A model generated the notes under the pieces. It made no database searches. It was not told the DNA's origin and worked only from the letters and a program-made list of their open reading frames with translations. A program made the position numbers and the translations under genes. From Rhodospirillaceae bacterium (lineage in GTDB: Bacteria > Pseudomonadota > Alphaproteobacteria > Micavibrionales > UBA2020), in the NCBI GenBank assembly GCA_003524565.1, contig DQGU01000218.1, positions 1 to 6,168 of the forward strand: a stretch of DNA of 6,168 nucleotides, read 5' to 3'. Below are positions 1-5,417 of the stretch, piece after piece. How positions within the stretch are numbered: position 1 is the stretch's first letter; each line of letters opens with the position of its first letter.

Positions 1-178
1 CGGCGCGGTTTTGTACGTCTTCGTCATGGCCGGAGATGCTGATGCGCACGCCATGCGCGCCTTGTTCAATCAGTACGACATGGGACGATGTGTAATAGGT
101 GGCGGTATCGCTGCCATATGCGCCGGCATATTTATTGAACAGTTCGAGGAGGGCTTTTTCGCTGGTCGTTCCGCGCAT
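1..178 (-). CDS. Hypothetical protein, N-terminal part, cut by window edge
   Basis: An open frame reads leftward from an ATG at 178 and runs off the window after about 59 codons. The visible protein begins MRGTTSEKALLELFNKYAG and continues with a Tyr/Thr/Ser-rich stretch and an alternating hydrophobic segment (HVVLIEQGAHGVRISISG) that looks like beta strands in a soluble domain. There is no signal peptide or membrane segment in the visible part. The start lies 12 bases after the stop codon of the 74-residue gene, so the two are probably co-transcribed. The ribosome binding site is weak, only a purine-rich AGAAAAGAAAAG. I do not recognise the family. Codon choice fits the neighbouring genes. 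Confidence 0.6.
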   Translation of the reverse strand, partial: MRGTTSEKALLELFNKYAGAYGSDTATYYTSSHVVLIEQGAHGVRISISGHDEDVQNRA

Positions 179-190
179 GGCTTTTCTTTT

Positions 191-415
191 CTAGGGCTGG
201 CAAGGTTTGGTGGTCATCTCGCCGCAGGCTTTGCAAAGCACGGGTTTCGGATTTTTGGCTTCTTCTTCGGCCTCGCGCTTCAGGCGGTCGGCTTCCTGGG
301 CGGCCGCTTCGCGCGCGCGCGTTTCGCGCATGGCAGCTGCATTCAGCGTATCGCTGATGCGGGCATAGGCGCGTTCGCTTTTCGCGCCGTTGTTCCAGAA
401 ATCGTCTTTGGCCAT
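191..415 (-). CDS. Small coiled-coil protein with C-terminal CxxC motif, unknown function
   Basis: This 74-residue protein has three parts. Residues 1-22 are mixed polar. Residues 23-55 are rich in Ala, Glu, Arg and Lys and probably form a long helix or coiled coil (MRETRAREAAAQEADRLKRE). The tail has Cys61-x-x-Cys64-Gly and Cys72, which resembles half of a zinc ribbon and could bind zinc or pair in a dimer. No membrane segment is present, so it is likely cytoplasmic. A strong promoter-like sequence lies just upstream (446-475), while the ribosome binding site is poor. It is followed at 12 bases by the partial gene at the left edge, suggesting a two-gene operon. I do not recognise the family. 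That it is real is supported by the promoter, the spacing and the sensible composition. Confidence 0.65.
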   Translation of the reverse strand: MAKDDFWNNGAKSERAYARISDTLNAAAMRETRAREAAAQEADRLKREAEEEAKNPKPVLCKACGEMTTKPCQP

Positions 416-445
416 TGTGTGCCTGTGTATTTTTAAAGAGTTTGC

Positions 446-475
446 ATATTATTTAATCGGCCCTTTGATTGTCAA
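446..475 (-). promoter_or_regulatory. Sigma70-type promoter for the 74-residue gene
   Basis: On the minus strand a perfect -35 TTGACA (470-475) is followed after 18 bases by TAATAT (446-451). Transcription would start near 439, giving a leader of about 24 bases to the ATG at 415. The match is good and the placement fits the gene, but it is a sequence prediction only. Confidence 0.6.
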
Positions 476-481
476 GGCTAT

Positions 482-512
482 AAAAAAAACGGAATTTCAA
501 TGCGCTAACCCC
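482..512 (-). terminator. Weak possible terminator after the 99-residue gene
   Basis: On the minus strand GGGGTT (507-512) can pair with AATTCC (491-496) across a 10-base loop, using two G-U pairs, and is followed by a run of eight T (482-489). The T run is convincing but the stem is weak, so this is only a candidate end for the upstream gene's transcript. It lies between that gene's stop and the next promoter. Confidence 0.3.
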
Positions 513-513
513 C

Positions 514-813
514 TCACGCGGACGGCAAGGGCGGCGGGGTATTCGCGGCGGGGTATTCCGCGAAATTAAAAATCGAAACGAATGGTGCCGGAGCGGCCAT
601 CCTGGGCGCGATGCTATCGCCGCGCTCTTTCATTTCCGCGACTTTGCTTTCCATGTCGCGCTGCGTGCGCAAATGCTGCTTGCAGAGTGCGGGCGTCATG
701 ACGGTGTCGCCTGTTTTCGCCGTCAGCCACAAAGCATCGCCTGCGCCGAGTTCTACTTTCGGCACGGGCTGGCGGTCAAGAACGGCCAGATGGTTGAAAA
801 ACATCATCATCAT
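514..813 (-). CDS. Hypothetical 99-residue protein
   Basis: The protein starts with four consecutive Met codons (804-813), then NHLAVLDRQPVPKVELGAGD, a middle with a single Cys44 and a polar helical stretch (CKQHLRTQRDMESKVAEMKE), and a Pro/Ala-rich tail. No signal peptide or clear membrane segment is seen. The first ATG is preceded at 9 bases by GGAA, which favours it over the other three. A good promoter lies at 860-888, downstream of the recA terminator, so the gene is probably transcribed on its own. The last residues are encoded by a perfect 14-base tandem duplication that shifts the frame of the tail. I do not recognise the family. Codon composition in this frame is normal for the region, while the overlapping plus-strand frame gives a poor Ser/Cys-rich protein. 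Confidence 0.6.
   Translation of the reverse strand: MMMMFFNHLAVLDRQPVPKVELGAGDALWLTAKTGDTVMTPALCKQHLRTQRDMESKVAEMKERGDSIAPRMAAPAPFVSIFNFAEYPAANTPPPLPSA
531..558. repeat. Perfect 14-base tandem duplication inside the 99-residue gene
   Basis: The unit GCGGCGGGGTATTC occurs twice without a gap (531-544 and 545-558). Because 14 is not a multiple of three, the second copy changes the reading frame of the last residues of the minus-strand gene. With one copy the frame would end at a TGA at 497-499 instead of 514-516. Confidence 0.9.
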
Positions 814-859
814 GAAAACAGGTTCCGTTATTCAGTTCGCATATTATGAAACTTGACGG

Positions 860-888
860 TTTATACGCCGGACACGCGGATGGCGCAA
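860..888 (-). promoter_or_regulatory. Sigma70-type promoter for the 99-residue gene
   Basis: On the minus strand TTGCGC (883-888) is followed after 17 bases by TATAAA (860-865). The predicted start is near 853, giving a leader of about 40 bases. It sits between the recA terminator and the gene, which suits an independent transcript. Confidence 0.55.
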
Positions 889-920
889 GTGGGCGGCAAA
901 GAGCATTGAAACGCAAAGAA

Positions 921-952
921 AAAAGGCCGGTCAGGGAAGGAACCGGCCTTTT
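921..952 (-). terminator. Rho-independent terminator of recA
   Basis: A perfect 11-base inverted repeat (921-931 with 942-952, AAAAGGCCGGT pairing with its complement) encloses a 10-base loop. On the minus strand the stem is followed by TTTTTTCTTT running to about 915. It lies 45 bases beyond the recA stop. On the plus strand the stem also ends in four T, but no plus-strand gene reads into it. Confidence 0.9.
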
Positions 953-996
953 CTCAGGGTACAAGGAGAAGGAAAGTGAAGCGGGGGTTTCCGGGG

Positions 997-2136
<1,140 letters not shown>

Positions 2137-2145
2137 GTTGTGATT

Positions 2146-2152
2146 TCCCCTT
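2146..2152 (-). promoter_or_regulatory. Ribosome binding site deciding the recA start
   Basis: AAGGGGA on the minus strand lies 9 bases before the ATG at 2136. It is the best Shine-Dalgarno match among the candidate starts of recA. Confidence 0.6.
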
Positions 2153-2192
2153 GTTGTGTCATGCGGTGGCATGAATTTCAATTCCGAATCTC

Positions 2193-2220
2193 TGTTCTCA
2201 TTGTATCTAATTTGTTCTCA
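2193..2220. repeat. Direct repeat around the recA -10 region
   Basis: The octamer TGTTCTCA occurs at 2193-2200 and again at 2213-2220, exactly 20 bases apart, about two helical turns. The copies lie on either side of the recA -10 hexamer and near the predicted start point, so a bound dimer could influence initiation. Each copy holds a GTTC core like that of the SOS box, but in the opposite orientation. Confidence 0.55.
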
Positions 2221-2227
2221 GTGGCAA
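2200..2227 (-). promoter_or_regulatory. recA promoter
   Basis: On the minus strand TTGCCA (2222-2227) is followed after 16 bases by TACAAT (2200-2205). Transcription would begin near 2193, giving a leader of about 57 bases. The SOS box lies 10 bases upstream of the -35 element, and additional half-sites overlap or flank the promoter. Confidence 0.7.
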
Positions 2228-2234
2228 GAACAAA
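2211..2234. promoter_or_regulatory. Palindrome over the recA -35 element, possible operator
   Basis: TTTGTTCT (2211-2218) and AGAACAAA (2227-2234) form a perfect 8-base inverted repeat with an 8-base centre, and the centre contains most of the -35 hexamer. A dimeric regulator bound here would block polymerase. It shares the GTTC core of the SOS box, so LexA is one candidate, although the inverted arrangement is not the known alphaproteobacterial form. Confidence 0.5.
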
Positions 2235-2237
2235 AGA

Positions 2238-2252
2238 GAACAATAAAAGAAC
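2238..2252 (-). promoter_or_regulatory. LexA-binding SOS box of recA
   Basis: Read toward recA the site is GTTCTTTTATTGTTC, an exact match to the GTTC-N7-GTTC consensus known for alphaproteobacterial LexA. A third GTTC follows in the same orientation (2228-2231) with a spacing of six instead of seven. The box is 10 bases upstream of the recA -35 element and about 125 bases upstream of the divergent gene at 2377. Confidence 0.8.
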
Positions 2253-2299
2253 ATTTAATAATTATTCATAATATTTTTTCCAGAAATGTCCGGTTTAAA

Positions 2300-2328
2300 T
2301 TGCCAAACAAGGGGATTCCGGATAGCGT
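2300..2328 (+). promoter_or_regulatory. Possible promoter for the plus-strand gene pair
   Basis: TTGCCA (2300-2305) is followed after 17 bases by TAGCGT (2323-2328), with an AT-rich TATATATA just after it. The -35 is good and the -10 is mediocre. The start point would lie near 2335, about 40 bases ahead of the ATG at 2377. Confidence 0.35.
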
Positions 2329-2376
2329 ATATATACAAGTCACAACAGTTTTTGCGCGATAAAGCCGGGGGAGCCG

Positions 2377-2973
2377 ATGGCCAACGAATATACGGGAGAA
2401 AAGCCGGGGAAACTCTGGTACGCGTTCCAGAACACCAAGGCTTTTATCAAGGCAATGGGCTACCCGAACAAGGATGTCGCCATTGCGGCGCGTAATAACA
2501 TCATCGCGACGGTCGCGGTTGCGGCTGTGGCTTCGGTTGTCGTGCCCTGGCTGGGCGTTTCTTTTACGAGTTTTCATGTGGCGCTGGCCACCAACATCCT
2601 GCTGCCGGTTGCCGATATTTCGCTGGTGACGGGGGCGGCGGCTGCGTTTTATGGCGGTAAACATGCCGTGCAGGCTTTCAAGCAGCTGAAATTCATTGCC
2701 GACAGCGACTCCTTTAAAGAGCATCGTCAGGCGGCAGAAGATAAATGGCACGAAAAGCGCAACCGCCCGAGCGTGCTGAAGCAGATTGCGCGCGGCGTGT
2801 CGCAGGCGTTGCAATCGGCGCCCAAAGAGTCCACCTTTGAAGGCATCCGCCGCGCGGATGAATTCAACCAAAAAGCGCAGCCCGGACAAAAGGCGCAAGC
2901 CGCCGCGCCGCAAACCCCCGCGGCAAAACCGCCGCAACAGCAGCAGCAAGCCGGCACCAAGCCGCCGCGCTGA
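2377..2973 (+). CDS. Small two-helix membrane protein, paralogue of the next gene
   Basis: This 198-residue protein has a conserved-looking N-terminal stretch (KPGKLWYAFQNTKAF, then YPNK at 29-32), two hydrophobic segments at about 41-60 and 66-93, a charged helical region at 95-150, the short motif FEGxxRxxxFN at 154-164, and a Gln/Pro/Ala-rich tail with five Gln in a row. There is no signal peptide, and the Lys-rich flanks suggest a hairpin in the inner membrane with both ends in the cytoplasm. The 201-residue gene 40 bases downstream shares all these features in the same order, so the pair arose by duplication. The start is preceded by GGGGGAG only 3 bases away, rather close for a ribosome binding site, but no better start exists. 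It is transcribed divergently from recA. The family is not one I recognise. Confidence 0.8.
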   Translation: MANEYTGEKPGKLWYAFQNTKAFIKAMGYPNKDVAIAARNNIIATVAVAAVASVVVPWLGVSFTSFHVALATNILLPVADISLVTGAAAAFYGGKHAVQAFKQLKFIADSDSFKEHRQAAEDKWHEKRNRPSVLKQIARGVSQALQSAPKESTFEGIRRADEFNQKAQPGQKAQAAAPQTPAAKPPQQQQQAGTKPPR

Positions 2974-3013
2974 TTTTTCCTTCGCCCCATCAGACTTTTG
3001 ACAGGAGATAGCC

Positions 3014-3619
3014 ATGCCTGCAAAACCGTCCGCGCCGCAAAAGCCGAACAAGCTTTGGTACGGCTATCAATATACCAAAGGTTTTTTCAAAGCCTGTTTC
3101 CAATACCCCAATAAAGAAATGGCGAAAGAGGGCGGCAAGCATAGCGCCATCTCTCTCGGCATTCTTTATGTCGGGCACATGGTTGCAGCACCGCTGATTG
3201 GTGCGGCGGTGGGGGCTTTTGGCTCGCTGGTGGTTTCGCTGGCGGCGTCTGTCGTCGGTATTCATTACGGCATCAAGGCGTTTCAGGAATTGCGCCATGT
3301 TGCGCAAAGCCCGAATGTGCATGGCGAAGTTTACCGTGCTGAAAACAAATGGCGGGAGAACAAGGCCAAGGGCGGTCTTTTGACGCGTCTGGGCGCCGCG
3401 TTTAAAAACGCGGTCACGCCGAAACCCAAACAGCCGGATACGCGCCCGCGCACGCAAGGCCCCATCAGCGATGGCGTGGTATTCGAAGGCCGCGACCGCA
3501 CACATGATTTCAACAACAACGCAGCGGGCGATGCGCCGAAAAATCCGCCGCCGCCTGCAAATACCAATACGCCGCCTGCGACTCCGCGCAAAAAGAATGG
3601 CGGGCCGAAGAGCGGTTGA
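3014..3619 (+). CDS. Small two-helix membrane protein, paralogue of the previous gene
   Basis: The 201-residue protein repeats the plan of its neighbour: KPNKLWYGYQYTKGFFKA at 10-27 and YPNK at 31-34, two hydrophobic segments at about 45-65 and 66-84, the segment GIKAFQELRHVAQS at 86-99, AENKWREN at 109-116, the motif FEGxxRxxxFN at 157-167, and a Pro/Asn/Lys-rich disordered tail. The two proteins are clearly related but their DNA has diverged, so the duplication is old. AGGAG lies 6 bases before the ATG, a good ribosome binding site, and the 40-base gap to the upstream gene shows no terminator, so the pair is probably one operon. A cytoplasm-facing membrane hairpin is the likely topology. 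Function is unknown. The shared N-terminal and FEG motifs are the most likely functional surfaces. Confidence 0.8.
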   Translation: MPAKPSAPQKPNKLWYGYQYTKGFFKACFQYPNKEMAKEGGKHSAISLGILYVGHMVAAPLIGAAVGAFGSLVVSLAASVVGIHYGIKAFQELRHVAQSPNVHGEVYRAENKWRENKAKGGLLTRLGAAFKNAVTPKPKQPDTRPRTQGPISDGVVFEGRDRTHDFNNNAAGDAPKNPPPPANTNTPPATPRKKNGGPKSG

Positions 3620-3700
3620 TGTGGCATTTACGAAGGTTAATGCGCAGCGTTTTGATATCGTGTGTTTTGTTCCGCAATAAAATGTCAAAAACTTTGCGCG

Positions 3701-3729
3701 TTGACATAAATTGATTAGGGGCGTAGAGA
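3701..3729 (+). promoter_or_regulatory. Possible promoter for the second plus-strand gene pair
   Basis: A perfect TTGACA (3701-3706) is followed after 17 bases by TAGAGA (3724-3729), which matches the -10 consensus at only three positions. It lies in the 174-base gap ahead of the 169-residue gene. No convincing terminator is visible in the first part of that gap, so read-through from the upstream pair is also possible. Confidence 0.35.
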
Positions 3730-3753
3730 GTCTTCCCACTGTCAACAAAGCCC

Positions 3754-3776
3754 AAGGAGGCTGCGCAGGCCGCAGC
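3754..3776 (+). other. Perfect Shine-Dalgarno plus small hairpin in the leader
   Basis: AAGGAGG (3754-3760), a full match to the ribosome's anti-SD, overlaps by one base a perfect 6-base hairpin (GCTGCG at 3760-3765, loop of five, CGCAGC at 3771-3776). It is 33 bases before the ATG at 3794, too far to serve that start directly, and no ATG, GTG or TTG follows at a suitable distance. It could be a standby ribosome site, a folding control element, or chance. Confidence 0.4.
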
Positions 3777-3793
3777 TGCAAAAGGTCAAACAG

Positions 3794-4303
3794 ATGGAAC
3801 GTCGCCAGGACATCGCCGCCCAAGACATCGCCGCCAATGTGCGCGCGCAGGATATCCCCGCAAAAGACTACGAAAAAATCTACGGCGCCATGACGCGCGT
3901 GAAGGCATACGGCACTGTTGCCTTTGTTGCCGTTGCCGCCGTGATGTGCGTGATTGAACCTATTTTCCTTGGTTTCATCGCCGTGCCTGTCGTCTTCGCC
4001 GCGATTGCGCCGAACGGCCTGCGCGAGCTGAAAAAAGAATTCAGCAAAGAAGGTTTCTTTTTGCGCGATGCGCTCGCCGGTATTGGCGGCGACGTGGCCA
4101 TGGGCATTTGCCGCGTTTTTGGCCTGAAGCCGCAAGGCGGCAACACCGTGTTCACGCAACAAACCACGCGCATGCTGGCGGATAAAATCGAATTCCTGCA
4201 CGCAGGCGACGATATGCCGGCGGATATTGCCGTAGGCACGCCCGCAAACGCGAACGAGCCCGCAGAAGCCGCGCAGCCGCGCAAATCTGCCGCGGGCTTT
4301 TAA
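3794..4303 (+). CDS. Small membrane protein with repeated QDI motif, unknown function
   Basis: The 169-residue protein opens with a hydrophilic segment containing QDIAA, QDIAA and QDIPA (residues 5-9, 10-14, 19-23). Two hydrophobic stretches at about 38-54 and 57-72 follow, broken by Glu55-Pro56, then a charged segment (LRELKKEFSKEG at 76-87), a weakly hydrophobic glycine-rich part near 92-110, and an Ala/Pro-rich tail. The plan of polar N-terminus, membrane hairpin, then a charged LxxLK-like helix resembles the two upstream proteins, although sequence identity is not obvious. AAGG lies 8 bases before the ATG and decides the start. The frame is open back to 3719 but has no ATG, GTG or TTG there. 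The 362-residue gene begins 25 bases downstream, so the two are likely one operon. I do not recognise the family. Confidence 0.75.
   Translation: MERRQDIAAQDIAANVRAQDIPAKDYEKIYGAMTRVKAYGTVAFVAVAAVMCVIEPIFLGFIAVPVVFAAIAPNGLRELKKEFSKEGFFLRDALAGIGGDVAMGICRVFGLKPQGGNTVFTQQTTRMLADKIEFLHAGDDMPADIAVGTPANANEPAEAAQPRKSAAGF
3806..3860 (+). repeat. Short repeats encoding QDIxA
   Basis: A 15-base unit occurs twice in tandem (3806-3820 and 3821-3835) with one difference, CAGGACATCGCCGCC against CAAGACATCGCCGCC, and a more diverged copy lies at 3846-3860 after a ten-base spacer. They encode QDIAA, QDIAA and QDIPA. The frame is kept, so the repeats alter only the length of the N-terminal tail. Confidence 0.75.
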
Positions 4304-4328
4304 TCAAACATGAAATGCCATAGGTGAG

Positions 4329-5417
4329 ATGACAGAAGCGCCCGAAGCACAACCCCCGCAAGAAAAAGCCCCGCAGGCTGCGCCGGATAAAACTGCGCCC
4401 TTGCCGCTTTGGAAAAAGGTTGTCAAATCGGCGCTTTATTTCAGCTCCGCCCTTGTCGCGCCCGTCAGTTTCCGCGCGGGCAGCCTGTGGCCGCGTTTGT
4501 CACTGGGCAAGACGGCGATTTTCTTCGGCGTGCCGCTGCTGGCCATGCCGATGGCGGCAAATCTTTTCCCGACAGCCGAAGAAGTTCTGGCGCAGAAAGG
4601 TTATCCCTCCGCGCTGGTGCAAGACCTCGCGCCTGACCGCCATAACATCCGCGTGCGGCCTGATAATATCTGGGGCAAGGCACATGCGTTTTTGTCTTCG
4701 CCGCTTATTTCGACGTTGAGAGGCAACAACGATACATGGGAGCAAATGAACAGCCCCCATGTCCTCGGTCTTGCGCAGCGGGGTGGGGCGTGGTCGCCGG
4801 ATGTGGTCTTTGTTTCAGCCGCGCGCGTCGCGCAAAGCGTCGCTTCTGACCTGCAGCTGAGCACCTCCGATAAATGGCTGCACACGTTTTTGCACGAAGT
4901 CCGCCATGTGTCTGGCGCCAATGCGGATTTGATGGTGACGCTGGCGCGTGAATCCGACAGTGATTACGAATCTGCCCGTGCCATGGCCGCGCGCCTGAAC
5001 CGTCCCGATATTCCGGCGGCCATAATGACGTATAAAAGCGGGCTTTTCCCCGCAACGCACGACACGGCGCTTTACCTCTCCGCCCGCTTCAACGGCACGG
5101 TCGCGCCCGCCGTGCAGGATATGGCGCAGGCGAACAAGGACGCGCAGGTGGCGTTCTTTGAGCTGCAGCTGCACGAAAATCCGCTCGCTTTCATCGGCGC
5201 GCTTGATTGCCACATCCACCAAACGCCGCGCAGACCGTGCCAGTACACGGTGGCGGGTCAGCCGCTCTCCGCGCTGGCGACGCAGCGTCTGGGTTTTTAT
5301 TTCAATGCCTATCTGGCTGAAACGCGCGCGCAGGCCGGACTGTCCGCCCCTGAGCCTGCGCCGAAAGCGCCGCAGGAAACGCCCGCGCCACGCCCGCCGC
5401 GCCGCCCTGCAAGCTGA
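4329..5417 (+). CDS. Membrane-anchored protein with HExxH motif, putative zinc metallopeptidase
   Basis: The 362-residue protein has a Pro/Ala-rich N-terminus, a Lys-flanked hydrophobic stretch at about 33-48, a clear membrane segment at 61-80 (KTAIFFGVPLLAMPMAANLF), a globular domain at about 82-335 and a Pro-rich tail. WLHTFLHEVRH carries His189-Glu190-x-x-His193, the zinc-binding and catalytic signature of many metallopeptidases, within a helix-like context. Glu208 or Glu214 could supply the third ligand, as in gluzincins. Basic residues before the membrane segment suggest that the domain faces the periplasm, where Cys294 and Cys304 could form a disulfide. Family and substrate are unknown, and an HExxH match alone does not prove activity. 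The ATG has AGGTG very close ahead, a poor spacing, but no better start is visible. It follows the 169-residue gene by 25 bases and ends one base before the convergent cckA stop. Confidence 0.75.
   Translation: MTEAPEAQPPQEKAPQAAPDKTAPLPLWKKVVKSALYFSSALVAPVSFRAGSLWPRLSLGKTAIFFGVPLLAMPMAANLFPTAEEVLAQKGYPSALVQDLAPDRHNIRVRPDNIWGKAHAFLSSPLISTLRGNNDTWEQMNSPHVLGLAQRGGAWSPDVVFVSAARVAQSVASDLQLSTSDKWLHTFLHEVRHVSGANADLMVTLARESDSDYESARAMAARLNRPDIPAAIMTYKSGLFPATHDTALYLSARFNGTVAPAVQDMAQANKDAQVAFFELQLHENPLAFIGALDCHIHQTPRRPCQYTVAGQPLSALATQRLGFYFNAYLAETRAQAGLSAPEPAPKAPQETPAPRPPRRPAS

Noticed and set aside
2137..2181. Longer recA reading from a TTG at 2181 or ATG at 2172
   Set aside because: The extra residues are not RecA-like, lie inside the predicted leader and have a poorer ribosome binding site than the ATG at 2136.
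2266..3051. 261-codon minus-strand open frame opposite the first cluster gene
   Set aside because: Very Arg/Leu/Gly-rich sequence that is antisense to a gene with a clear paralogue next door.
2186..3732. GANTC (CcrM methylation) sites near promoters, at 2186, 2314 and 3728
   Set aside because: Three sites in about 400 bases of intergenic DNA is near the chance level, so no epigenetic control can be claimed.
2990..4201. 403-codon minus-strand open frame opposite two cluster genes
   Set aside because: It crosses the gap between two well-supported plus-strand genes, is Arg/His/Phe-rich with low-complexity composition, and has no ribosome binding site that I could see. It is a mirror of GC-rich coding sequence.
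4893..4928. Metzincin signature HExxHxxGxxH/D in the peptidase-like protein
   Set aside because: His, Glu, His and Gly fit, but the third-ligand position holds Ala199. Asp200 is one residue too far, so a metzincin assignment is not supported.
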